Source of the DNA: an uncultured bacterium
GTDB taxonomy: Bacteria; Cyanobacteriota; Vampirovibrionia; Gastranaerophilales; Gastranaerophilaceae
Length of the DNA stretch: 64,000 nucleotides
Assembly: GCA_949298805.1 (NCBI GenBank)
Contig: CASFXY010000002.1
Location: forward strand, 1-64,000
Direction of reading: 5' to 3'
Shown: piece after piece, positions 7,290 to 15,762 of the stretch
How the letters are laid out: the number at the start of each line of letters is the position of its first letter
Position numbering within the stretch: position 1 is the stretch's first letter
Notes under the pieces: model-generated
The model's database searches: none
What the model saw: the letters and a program-made list of their open reading frames with translations, nothing else
What the model was told of the DNA's origin: nothing
Made by a program: the position numbers and the translations under genes

Positions 7290-8642
7290 ATGACTAACTA
7301 CATTGAAAGCGTACTGGAGATTACGAAGAAAAAAAATCCCGCAGAAAAAGAGTTTATTCAAGCCGTAAGCGAAGTTTTAGAAACATTAAAACCTGTCGTT
7401 GAACGCCATAGTGAATTTGAAAAAACATCACTGCTTGAAAGACTGGTAGAGCCCGAAAGAATTATTTCTTTCCGCGTGCCTTGGATTGATGATAGCGGCA
7501 AAGTGCAAGTTAACAGAGGGTTTCGTGTCCAATTTAACGGCAGTATAGGTCCTTACAAAGGCGGCTTAAGATTTCATCCAAGTGTTAACCAAAGCATTAT
7601 GAAATTTTTAGCATTTGAACAAATTTTCAAAAACGCACTTACGGGTCTACCTATCGGTGGAGGAAAAGGTGGTTCGGATTTTGATCCGAAAGGAAAATCA
7701 GATAATGAAATTATGAGTTTTTGCCAAAGTTTTATGAACGAATTGCAAAGACATATCGGGCATGATTTAGATGTGCCAGCAGGAGATATTGGTGTTGGCG
7801 CACGAGAAATAGGCTATCTTTTCGGACAATACAGGAAAATTAAAAATGCATTTGAAGCAGGAGTATTAACAGGCAAAGGTCTTGAATACGGCGGTTCACT
7901 TGCAAGAAAAGAAGCAACCGGATACGGCTTAATTTATTATATGAGAGAAATGCTCAAAGCAAATAATAAAAACTTTAAAGACAAAATAGTAACAATTTCA
8001 GGTTCAGGAAATGTTGCTATTTATGCTGCCGAAAAAGCAGTCGAATATGGTGCAAAAGTTGTTGCAATGAGTGACTCTAACGGATGCATTTACGACAAAA
8101 ACGGAATAGATTTAGATGAAATTAAACGTCTAAAAGAAGTTGAACGCTTAAGAATTAAAGAATATCTTAAAAAACATCCTCAGGCCGAATATATGGAAAA
8201 TAAAGAAGGAGAAACTCCTGCGGTATACACAATAAAAGCAGATATTGCACTTCCTTGTGCAACTCAAAATGATATCAACATCAAAACTGCTGAAATAATG
8301 GTAAAAAACGGTGTATTTGCAGTAGGAGAAGGCGCCAATATGCCGACAGACATTGAAGCAATTAACTACTTCCTGAAAAATGGTGTACTTCTTGCACCTG
8401 CAAAAGCTGCAAACGCAGGAGGCGTTGCAACATCTGCGCTTGAAATGTGCCAAAACAGCATGAGATATTTTTGGACATTCGACGAAGTTAATAAAAAACT
8501 TGACGATATTATGACAAACATATTCAAGGCATGCAAGGAAACTGCTGACGAATACGGATTGGGCACAAATTATGTTGCAGGTGCAAACATTGCCGCATTT
8601 AAGCGTGTATCAGCTGCAATGATGGCTCAAGGTGTTATTTAA
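7290..8642 (+). CDS. gdhA: Glutamate dehydrogenase (NADP-type, hexameric)
   Basis: It catalyses reversible amination of 2-oxoglutarate to glutamate, usually in the assimilatory direction for this NADP-linked subfamily. The 450-residue length is typical. PYKGGLRFHPSVN and GLPIGGGKGGSDFDPKGK form the glutamate-binding region with the catalytic lysine. DVPAGDIGVGAREIGYLFG is a family block, and SGSGNVAIYAAEKA is the Rossmann nucleotide loop. The C-terminal AKAANAGGVATSALEM block is also conserved. AGGAG precedes ATG 7290. The gene is monocistronic, with its own promoter and terminator, suggesting ammonium assimilation through GDH in this organism. Confidence 0.96.
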   Translation: MTNYIESVLEITKKKNPAEKEFIQAVSEVLETLKPVVERHSEFEKTSLLERLVEPERIISFRVPWIDDSGKVQVNRGFRVQFNGSIGPYKGGLRFHPSVNQSIMKFLAFEQIFKNALTGLPIGGGKGGSDFDPKGKSDNEIMSFCQSFMNELQRHIGHDLDVPAGDIGVGAREIGYLFGQYRKIKNAFEAGVLTGKGLEYGGSLARKEATGYGLIYYMREMLKANNKNFKDKIVTISGSGNVAIYAAEKAVEYGAKVVAMSDSNGCIYDKNGIDLDEIKRLKEVERLRIKEYLKKHPQAEYMENKEGETPAVYTIKADIALPCATQNDINIKTAEIMVKNGVFAVGEGANMPTDIEAINYFLKNGVLLAPAKAANAGGVATSALEMCQNSMRYFWTFDEVNKKLDDIMTNIFKACKETADEYGLGTNYVAGANIAAFKRVSAAMMAQGVI

Positions 8643-8661
8643 TAAATGTAATACAAGTCAT

Positions 8662-8693
8662 AAAAAAACTGCTCTTAATGGGCAGTTTTTTTA
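8662..8693. terminator. Bidirectional terminator after gdhA
   Basis: An A-rich/T-rich stem contains ACTGC (8668-8672) paired with GCAGT (8682-8686), a short loop and T runs on both strands. The stop codon of the convergent gene lies at its right edge. Confidence 0.85.
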
Positions 8694-10325
8694 TTTAAAA
8701 CAATCTTGCGCAACAACATGATAAATACCATCATTAGAAAGCGATTTTTCGCGCCTGAGTTCAAGAATAAAGCGAGAATCATTATTCTTGTGGAACATTT
8801 TAGACTTTAATTCTTTTTCTTTAGCTTCAGCAACTTTTTTCTCGGTAACTCGTCTGTTGTAGGCAGGTAATAGCAATCCAAGAGATATAATTGAAAAACC
8901 AAGACTGGCAAGTTGACAAATCGAGCGCAAATTCTTATGTTTTGGCAAAACCTCATCAAAAGATTTTAAACTTGTATTTTTAATCCAATCACCTGCACGC
9001 TTAATAAAAGAACTGTCTGCCGTAGATTTACCTGTTCTGTTTAACAATTTGACGTCAGGCTTTACACTCTCAATAATACTTGCAGCTGCCTTTCCTGCGT
9101 AATCTCCAAGAAAATATAAGCCCGCAAAAGATGCCATATCGCGGACAGTACTTTCACGAAGTTCATTTGGGTCTTCCGAAGCAAACATTCTGCTGACAAA
9201 AGTAGCTGTTGCAATCCATCGACATTGGTCAACCGTAGGAAACATGCCTTTAAATTGAAACATTGAAAGGCTTGGTTTCTTCATCATAGATAAAAGTGCA
9301 AGAGAAACCATAGAGCCTGCCGCAAGTAATTTCTGTGAGAAAAATTTTGCTTTTTCGCCCGTAGTCATCTCTTTATAAGTATTACCCTTTTCAAAATCTT
9401 TATATATTGGCGCACCTTTATGTTTATATTTATGGCGAGTAATTGCTCTATTTATTGATTGAACAGACATTGCCAAAGGCACAATAATTGCAAGTCCGAG
9501 TACACTTTTTGCGTTGACAAGTTTAATGGCCTTCTTGGCAAAATTATCTAAATTTGACCTTACCGTGTCATTTGTGAAACGTTTACCCATATCAACGCTA
9601 TCTCTTAAGAGTTCTGATAGATTAGAAGTAAGCGCCTTTCCTTTTGAAGTATCGTAGGTTAAAATTTCGCCGGCATGGGTTGTATCTGTAATTATAGAAG
9701 ATGCCTCGGCGATTAAATCTTTAACAGTATTTCTATCAGTAGATTGATTAAACACAGCATTTGTTAAAATGTCGGTTACCTGATTAAGCTTATCCTTGCC
9801 AAGAGTGGAAGAAAATTCAATCCACTTATCGCCGTCACGACCGTTTAAACCTGTTAATAAATTTGTAAAAAATAATTTAATTTCATCGGGATTTGTTTTA
9901 GATGAAGAAATATCCATAGATTTTTTAAATGTATTAATAAAATTATTAATACTTTCTTCATTTGCCCATGAGGACGACATATTAACACCGTTAAACCTGT
10001 CCCCGAGTATAGGTTTATTGAATAACTTAGCAACACCTAAAACAATAAAAGAGGGCATTAAACAATTAACAAAAAGACCCGAAAATTCTCGGCGCATAGT
10101 TTCCATTGCAGCAGGAACACCTGTTTTAACTAAATCAAATACAGTCCGAGGGACATCAGTGGCAACAGAATCCGTAACCGCAACACCAATCATTGGATAT
10201 TTATCACACATTTGCAGCCCTTTTGTTGCCAAATCCAAAAAAGCGCCGCCTTTAAAGTTTTCGTTTCTATTAACACGCACGTTATTACATGCGCCATTTT
10301 TGTTGTTAATCGGTAATAGTTTCAT
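8691..10325 (-). CDS. Large unknown protein with several hydrophobic segments
   Basis: I do not recognise a family. The 544-residue protein starts with a polar N-terminus containing ENFKGG. Hydrophobic stretches occur around residues 90-100 (LMPSFIVLGVAKLF), 270-285 (SVLGLAIIVPLAMSV), 335-345 (MVSLALLSMM) and 465-485 (SLGFSIISLGLLLPA), so it is probably membrane-associated. The parts between are Ser/Thr/Lys-rich and mostly helical. A second FKG motif (FQFKGMF) is internal. It has no signal peptide, no clear ribosome site and no operon partner. Its neighbours (gdhA and thiE) give no functional hint. Confidence 0.6.
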   Translation of the reverse strand: MKLLPINNKNGACNNVRVNRNENFKGGAFLDLATKGLQMCDKYPMIGVAVTDSVATDVPRTVFDLVKTGVPAAMETMRREFSGLFVNCLMPSFIVLGVAKLFNKPILGDRFNGVNMSSSWANEESINNFINTFKKSMDISSSKTNPDEIKLFFTNLLTGLNGRDGDKWIEFSSTLGKDKLNQVTDILTNAVFNQSTDRNTVKDLIAEASSIITDTTHAGEILTYDTSKGKALTSNLSELLRDSVDMGKRFTNDTVRSNLDNFAKKAIKLVNAKSVLGLAIIVPLAMSVQSINRAITRHKYKHKGAPIYKDFEKGNTYKEMTTGEKAKFFSQKLLAAGSMVSLALLSMMKKPSLSMFQFKGMFPTVDQCRWIATATFVSRMFASEDPNELRESTVRDMASFAGLYFLGDYAGKAAASIIESVKPDVKLLNRTGKSTADSSFIKRAGDWIKNTSLKSFDEVLPKHKNLRSICQLASLGFSIISLGLLLPAYNRRVTEKKVAEAKEKELKSKMFHKNNDSRFILELRREKSLSNDGIYHVVAQDCFK

Positions 10326-10399
10326 ATTTTACAGATGACAAAATATAACCAGTATATTAAAACACAAAAAAAATTTTTTTTAAGTAATTTAATAAATTC

Positions 10400-11425
10400 T
10401 TAATTAGAAACTTTACAAATCTTGTGTTTTAATTGGCAGACAACGTCTTGAATATTATCTGCACACATAATCGCCCTAACCAAGGCAACACGACTCGCGC
10501 CACATGAAATAACCTCATCAATAGAACTTAAATCTATTGAGCCTATTGCATAAAAAGGTATATCAACATTTTTAGCAGCCCACTGTAAATATTCTAATCC
10601 TGCGGGCTCTCTAAGCGGTTTGGTAGGTGTTTTATATATCGGACCAACTCCAATATAATCTGCGCCATGTTTTATCGCTTCAATGGCATCCTGTGGCTTG
10701 TGAGTTGATATACCGATAATTTTTTCCTCACCCAAAATCTCTCGTGCACTGTGAATATCAATGTCATCTTGCCCCAGATGAACACCATCAGCATTTAAAA
10801 TTTGAGCTAAATCAACTCTGTCATTCACAATAAACAATGCGCCGTATTCACTTGTAAGCTGTCTTATAACTCTGCCATATTGAATAATTTTAGATGCCGG
10901 TTTTGTTTTTTCTCTTAATTGAACAATATCTACTCCGCTTTTAATTGCAAGTGCAACTTTATCTAAAAATTCAGCATCAGTATCAAATCCGTCTGAATTT
11001 GTAACAAGGTATAATCTCTTGTCTTTTAATAAATATTTTTTAATGTCCATTTGCAGTCTCTCATTCATATTTTTTTCAATTGTATAAATTTTATAACGAA
11101 AAGTGTCACTTAAGCCGCCATATTCATTTAAAACCCTAAGTGCCTGCTCGAGCCTTTTAAAGTTAGAACGAAACACGGATGCAAAATCAATATTATGACG
11201 AGAAGATTTTGTCGGATTGTCAACTTCGGTACCAACATCACATAAAGTATTTCTTGATTTTAATAAAACATCATATTTGTCATCAAAAAAAAGGCAAATA
11301 TCATGTCTGATATTTTTCAGCTCTGTTGTTAAAATTAAATCATTAAATTTAAAACGACAAATTTCTTCCAACACTCTTAAAGCTTCTGTTGCACGATTTA
11401 AGTTCGCATCAATTATTCTGTTCAA
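10400..11425 (-). CDS. thiE: Thiamine-phosphate synthase with fused ThiD2-type N-terminal domain
   Basis: The C-terminal domain (about residues 140-341) is ThiE, which joins HMP-pyrophosphate and thiazole-phosphate to make thiamine phosphate. Visible blocks are DIVQLREK, FIVNDRVDLA, DGVHLGQDD, GISTHK and DYIGVGPIYKTPTK. The N-terminal domain (NRIIDANLNRATEALRVLEE onward) matches the extra ThiD2-type domain found in cyanobacterial and some other ThiE proteins. I use the TTG start at 11425, preceded by TGGAGA, because it gives the usual length near 340; the reading frame stays open upstream but runs into sequence opposite the divergent sigma gene. No TPP riboswitch is seen in the short upstream region. 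Confidence 0.9.
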   Translation of the reverse strand: MNRIIDANLNRATEALRVLEEICRFKFNDLILTTELKNIRHDICLFFDDKYDVLLKSRNTLCDVGTEVDNPTKSSRHNIDFASVFRSNFKRLEQALRVLNEYGGLSDTFRYKIYTIEKNMNERLQMDIKKYLLKDKRLYLVTNSDGFDTDAEFLDKVALAIKSGVDIVQLREKTKPASKIIQYGRVIRQLTSEYGALFIVNDRVDLAQILNADGVHLGQDDIDIHSAREILGEEKIIGISTHKPQDAIEAIKHGADYIGVGPIYKTPTKPLREPAGLEYLQWAAKNVDIPFYAIGSIDLSSIDEVISCGASRVALVRAIMCADNIQDVVCQLKHKICKVSN

Positions 11426-11509
11426 GATATCTCCATAAAAAATACTGCCTATGTGATTATATAACAAAGAATATAGTTTAATAAGGGTTTTAGATTTAAT
11501 TTTTTGTAT

Positions 11510-12091
11510 ATGAAGTACAAAATAAAAAATAATTCCCTTGATGAACTTATAGAACTCGCAAGAAGTGGCGATATGGATGCTCTTGAAGAAATAATCAAAC
11601 GTCAACAAAAAAATGTTTATGCAACACTTTATTATCTTAATGCTAAACCTGACGAAATTATGGATTTAACCCAAGAGATTTTATTCAAGGTTGCAAAAAA
11701 TATTAAAAAGCTAAAAAATCCGCGAACATTCAAGTCATGGCTAAATCAAATAATAATAAACCAATTTTATGACACACTGAGAAAAAAACAAAAAAGTGTT
11801 AAAAAAGTTTGTTTAGAAAATACAGAAGAAAGTAAAACAAATTTTGAAATACCGGATTTTGCATCTAATCCATACCAAAAAGCAGTTGATAAAGAGCTTG
11901 AAGCAGCAATAAAAAATTCAATACACAAACTACCTGACCCGTTTAAGGCAGCAATCATTATGCGGGAACTGCAGGGGTTAAGTTACGAGGAAATTGCAAA
12001 TGCAACAAATTCAAACATTGGAACGGTAAAATCCAGAATTGCACGCGCAAGACTAAAATTGCAAGAATATTTAAAACCATATTTAAGCTAA
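11510..12091 (+). CDS. ECF-type RNA polymerase sigma factor
   Basis: A 194-residue sigma70-family protein with region 2 at about residues 20-90 (DLTQEILFKVAKNIKKL, then NPRTFKSWLNQIIINQFYDTLRKK) and region 4 at about 130-185 (LPDPFKAAIIMRELQGLSYEEIANATNSNIGTVKSRIARAR, a helix-turn-helix that reads the -35 element). Region 3 is absent, which is normal for ECF factors. ATG 11510 is chosen over the TTG two codons upstream; neither has a clear ribosome site. The next gene, ten bases downstream, encodes a zinc-binding anti-sigma-like protein, giving a classic sigma/anti-sigma pair. The target regulon cannot be deduced. Confidence 0.93.
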   Translation: MKYKIKNNSLDELIELARSGDMDALEEIIKRQQKNVYATLYYLNAKPDEIMDLTQEILFKVAKNIKKLKNPRTFKSWLNQIIINQFYDTLRKKQKSVKKVCLENTEESKTNFEIPDFASNPYQKAVDKELEAAIKNSIHKLPDPFKAAIIMRELQGLSYEEIANATNSNIGTVKSRIARARLKLQEYLKPYLS

Positions 12092-12101
12092 AGGAGTAAT
12101 A

Positions 12102-12569
12102 ATGCTGAAAGGAAATTTGACCTGCGAAAATATTTCAAGACTAATTTTACCTTATATAGACGACAAACTTACAGAAAATCAAAGAAACAGGGTTGCAATA
12201 CATCTTCGTAATTGTCCTTTTTGCATGGAAAAATACAGAATAATAAAATCGCTGTTCGATAAAATTAAACAAAAAAACATACAAAGGGCAAAAAAATTCC
12301 AGCAATACAAGCTATTGAGCGCATATTGCGACAACGAAGTGAGCGAAAATACAAAAGATAACATTGAAGCATCGCTTGCACTGTCATGTGAACTAACACA
12401 AAAAGCAATAAAAATAAACAATTTGAAAAAATTAATGAATTATGTTTTTGAAAGCCAATTTGCTAATATTGAGCTAAATATGGAAAAAGACATAATAAAC
12501 AGACTAAAAAATGACAATATTTTTAAAAAAATAAAAACAAAAATTAAAAAATTTAAACTTCATTTTTAG
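12102..12569 (+). CDS. Cytosolic zinc-type anti-sigma factor
   Basis: The N-terminal 50 residues form a ZAS-like domain: CENISRLILPYIDDKLTENQ followed by HLRNCPFC, the H-x3-C-x2-C signature that coordinates zinc and holds the partner sigma factor. The middle (LLSAYCDNEVSENTK) resembles a second, degenerate copy. The C-terminal third is Lys/Asn-rich and helical. No membrane segment follows, so sensing is probably cytosolic (redox or zinc), unlike membrane-anchored anti-sigmas; that is inference. AAAGGAG precedes the ATG. It is cotranscribed with the sigma gene and overlaps the convergent gene at its 3' end by 17 bases. Confidence 0.78.
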   Translation: MLKGNLTCENISRLILPYIDDKLTENQRNRVAIHLRNCPFCMEKYRIIKSLFDKIKQKNIQRAKKFQQYKLLSAYCDNEVSENTKDNIEASLALSCELTQKAIKINNLKKLMNYVFESQFANIELNMEKDIINRLKNDNIFKKIKTKIKKFKLHF

Positions 12570-12888
12570 TAATTTCAACAACTACGCCATTTTCGCGCAA
12601 TGCAGCAATAAAACTGTCTGCAGCTTGTTTTTGAATTTGTTGCGGAACAACACGCAAAAGCTCGACAGTTTTTGAAATAATAGGGTCTTTATCATACCAA
12701 CGATTTCCGTTAAAAGGTTTTACCATTTCATAAAACCTGTCTAAAGCTTCTTTAGAAACCTGTTCTTCAACCTTTTGAAGAAAAATTATAGCCTGAGAGT
12801 GAAGTTCGTCCTGATAATTTTTCAATAAATTAATTACTTCCACAAGCAAAGGATCATAATCATACCAACGTTTATACTTGTGTGTCAT
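12553..12888 (-). CDS. Small unknown protein with an internal duplication, in the murA operon
   Basis: The 111-residue protein consists of two similar halves. Each begins RWYDxDPxxxxxxxLLR/K (RWYDYDPLLVEVINLLKNY near residue 7 and RWYDKDPIISKTVELLRVV near 62), followed by a Gln-rich helix. No known function is recognised. It starts inside the 3' end of murA (17-base overlap) with CGGAGG upstream, so translation is probably coupled. The location suggests a wall-related or housekeeping role, but nothing in the sequence proves it. Confidence 0.7.
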   Translation of the reverse strand: MTHKYKRWYDYDPLLVEVINLLKNYQDELHSQAIIFLQKVEEQVSKEALDRFYEMVKPFNGNRWYDKDPIISKTVELLRVVPQQIQKQAADSFIAALRENGVVVEITKNEV

Positions 12889-14191
12889 TTATACCTCCGC
12901 ATGTCTTAAGTAAATCTGAATCATCCGAAACTCTGGAAACACAAACACCAAGACCTTTTAGTTTATCTGTAAATTTCTCATAACCGCGATCAATATGATT
13001 TAACCCATGGATTTCGCTCTCACCACGTGCCATAATTGCAGCAACAACAAGCGCAGCACCTGCACGCAAATCAGGGGCGCTAACAGATGTACCAACAAGA
13101 TAATCGACACCCTTAATTATCGCATGATTTTTGCTTTGTTTAATATTTGCACCCATCTTCCAAAGCTCTGCCACATGCATAAACCTGTTTTCATATAAAC
13201 TTTCAGTGACGACACTAATTCCGTTCGATGTAGACAAAAGCGCCATGGCAAGAGCCTGCAAATCGGTAGGGAAACCAGGGTATGGCTGTGTTATAAAATT
13301 CATAGGCAAAAGACGCATGTTTGAAGAAACCTCCATTACATTAGGCTCAAGAAGTCTTATTTTTGCGCCCATCTCCAAAAGTTTGCCCGTGAATATCGTT
13401 AAATGGTTAGGAAATACATTTTTTATGATACCATGACCACCCGATGCGATTATGGCACTCATATAAGTTCCGGCTTCAATTCTGTCAGAAATTGTTGTAT
13501 ACTCAACACCGTGCAATTCACTTTGCTTAACACCGTAAATAGTAATTTCATTAGTACCTGCGCCGTCAATTTGAGCACCCATTGCCTTTAGAAAGTTAGC
13601 CAAATCAACAATTTCAGGCTCTTGTGCGGCATTTTGAATTCTGGTAGTACCGGAAGCCAAAACAGCAGCAAGCATGATATTTTCAGTAGCACCGACAGAG
13701 GGAATATCAAGACAAATATCTGCGCCGACTAATTCTTTGGCTTGCGCATGGACATAACCCTGTTCAATTTTACATTTTGCACCAAGAGCTTCAAGACCTT
13801 TGATATGGAAATTAACTCGACGCTCACCTATTTTGCACCCTCCGGGCAGTGCAACGCGAGCTTCTTTCATACGACCAACCAAAGAACCCAAAACAACAAA
13901 AGAAGCGCGCATTTTACTTACAAACTTATCAGATGCTACAACACTTGTTAAATTAGTAGCATCAATCTCAACAGACTTATCTGCTTTATTGTAAATACAT
14001 TTTGCACCTAAACACTCGAGAACATCAAGCATGATTTCAACGTCAGTAAGCTCGGGGACATTATGTATTTTTGAAACATCTTGAGCAAGGAGAGCAGCAG
14101 CCATAAGCTTAAGAACTGCGTTTTTTGCGCCGCTTATAGAAACTTCACCTTCAAGAGGGCGAGAACCGCTGATTATTAATTTTTCGCTCAA
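12872..14191 (-). CDS. murA: UDP-N-acetylglucosamine 1-carboxyvinyltransferase
   Basis: It performs the first committed step of peptidoglycan synthesis, adding enolpyruvate from PEP to UDP-GlcNAc in the cytoplasm. The N-terminal PLEGEVSISGAKNAVLKLM and the catalytic loop LPGGCKIGERRV (Cys at about residue 119, the residue attacked by fosfomycin) are present. YPGFPTDLQALAMALL is another family block. Length of 439 aa is slightly above the usual 420. The start is a TTG with GGAGG seven bases upstream. It lies 63 bases after murE on the same strand. Confidence 0.96.
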   Translation of the reverse strand: MSEKLIISGSRPLEGEVSISGAKNAVLKLMAAALLAQDVSKIHNVPELTDVEIMLDVLECLGAKCIYNKADKSVEIDATNLTSVVASDKFVSKMRASFVVLGSLVGRMKEARVALPGGCKIGERRVNFHIKGLEALGAKCKIEQGYVHAQAKELVGADICLDIPSVGATENIMLAAVLASGTTRIQNAAQEPEIVDLANFLKAMGAQIDGAGTNEITIYGVKQSELHGVEYTTISDRIEAGTYMSAIIASGGHGIIKNVFPNHLTIFTGKLLEMGAKIRLLEPNVMEVSSNMRLLPMNFITQPYPGFPTDLQALAMALLSTSNGISVVTESLYENRFMHVAELWKMGANIKQSKNHAIIKGVDYLVGTSVSAPDLRAGAALVVAAIMARGESEIHGLNHIDRGYEKFTDKLKGLGVCVSRVSDDSDLLKTCGGINDTQV

Positions 14192-14254
14192 GTTTCCTCC
14201 ATTTCAATCATTATTCTAATACAAGAATAAAAGTTTGAAAATACCCTTTGCGGT

Positions 14255-15721
14255 TTAATGAGAATTTGAAAAAACCTTTGCAACCTCCTCACGGTCATCA
14301 AAATGAATTGTTCTGTCTTTTAAAATTTGATAATCTTCATGACCCTTGCCCGCAACGATTATTACATCGTTATCGTTTGCGATAGTTTTCAACAATTTTA
14401 TTGCTTCAGCTCTGTCCGGTTCAACAAAAACCGTTTTAGGATTAATTAATTTAAGACCGGAAAGAATATCTGTTATAATTTGCTGAGGGTCCTCAGAGCG
14501 TGGATTATCAGACGTTACAACAATTTTATCACTAAGTGATTGTGCAATTTTACCCATTTTGGGGCGCTTGGTTGCATCTCTGTCGCCACCGCAACCGAAA
14601 AGACAAATTAAACTTCCGTTATTGGGGGTCAATTCGCGTGCTGCACGTAAAATGTTTTCCAGTCCATCGGGAGTATGAGCATAATCAACAATTACAAGCG
14701 GAGAAGTGCATACAATTTCAAAACGACCGGCAACGCTCTTTGTGCTCTCCAATGCCAATTTGGAAACGTCAAGCGAAATATTGTTTGCAAGAGCACAACC
14801 AATAGCAGCAAGAGCATTGTAAACACTAAACATGCCATTAAGTTTCAACTTGATGTTTACATTGGAATCGCCATATTGGCACAAAAAACTCACACCAGAG
14901 GAGGTAAACTCGATATTTTTTGCCATTAAATCCGAAGTATTTTTTACACCATAGGTAATTAATTTTACGCCATTTGGCAGCAGAGCAATAAGCCTTTTAG
15001 CATACTTATCATCGTTATTAATTATTGCATAAGAACCACAATCAAGATTTGAGAACAACTTTGCTTTTGCATTAAAATAATTATCCATGGTTATATGAAA
15101 ATCAAGGTGATCCTGAGTCAAATTAGTAAATACGGCACCTGAAAACTTACACTTACGGACCCTGTGTTGTTCTAACGAATGCGAACTTACTTCGGTAACA
15201 ACATTTAAAATATCTGATTTTAAAATCTTTTGCAATGTATGCTGCAATTCAGGCGCCTGAGGGGTGGTATGTTTTGCCTCAAAATATTCACTGGAAGATG
15301 ATAACTTATAGCCCAATGTACCTATCAATGCGCATTTTTTTGAATTTTGCTCAAAAATTTTCTGAATAAGGTGTGTAACAGTAGTTTTCCCGTTTGTACC
15401 TGTAACTCCGATTAGATTTAATTCCCGTGAAGGATTGTGATAAAAGCATGCTGATAAATCCGCAATTTTTTCTTGAGTTGACTCTACAATCAATTGGGGA
15501 ATTTCGATATTAAGGGGCTTTTCACACATAAGAGCAACAGCACCCTTCTCAAATGCCATCTGCGCATAATCATGCCCGTCAACATGCTCTCCTTTAAGAC
15601 AAACAAATATTTCATGAGAATTAATTGTCTTAGAATTATAGGATATTCCACATATATCTACATCTTTGAAATTCAAGACTTCCTTAGGTTCCACTTCTTT
15701 TATAATTTTACTTAATTCCAT
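14255..15721 (-). CDS. murE: UDP-N-acetylmuramoyl-tripeptide synthetase
   Basis: It adds the third amino acid to the peptidoglycan stem peptide. The ATP loop GVTGTNGKTTVTHLI is at about residues 102-116, and TTPQAPELQ and VVDYAHTPDGLENIL are typical of Mur ligases. VTSDNPRSEDP contains the DNPR motif associated with meso-diaminopimelate as substrate. The start is ATG 15721 with GGAG upstream rather than a start six codons earlier. Length is 488 aa. It follows ftsI by 41 bases in the division operon. Confidence 0.95.
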   Translation of the reverse strand: MELSKIIKEVEPKEVLNFKDVDICGISYNSKTINSHEIFVCLKGEHVDGHDYAQMAFEKGAVALMCEKPLNIEIPQLIVESTQEKIADLSACFYHNPSRELNLIGVTGTNGKTTVTHLIQKIFEQNSKKCALIGTLGYKLSSSSEYFEAKHTTPQAPELQHTLQKILKSDILNVVTEVSSHSLEQHRVRKCKFSGAVFTNLTQDHLDFHITMDNYFNAKAKLFSNLDCGSYAIINNDDKYAKRLIALLPNGVKLITYGVKNTSDLMAKNIEFTSSGVSFLCQYGDSNVNIKLKLNGMFSVYNALAAIGCALANNISLDVSKLALESTKSVAGRFEIVCTSPLVIVDYAHTPDGLENILRAARELTPNNGSLICLFGCGGDRDATKRPKMGKIAQSLSDKIVVTSDNPRSEDPQQIITDILSGLKLINPKTVFVEPDRAEAIKLLKTIANDNDVIIVAGKGHEDYQILKDRTIHFDDREEVAKVFSNSH

Positions 15722-15762
15722 TGTGTATACTCCGTACAAGGTGATGCAAGTATATTTTACTC

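Noticed and set aside
11426-11509. TPP riboswitch upstream of thiE
   Set aside because: Fewer than 90 bases separate thiE from the divergent sigma gene and no CTGAGA-type thi-box core is visible.
11425-11608. N-terminal extension of ThiE to 402 residues
   Set aside because: The extra 61 residues overlap the divergent sigma gene and its start region, resemble no ThiE, and a TTG with TGGAGA fits the family length.
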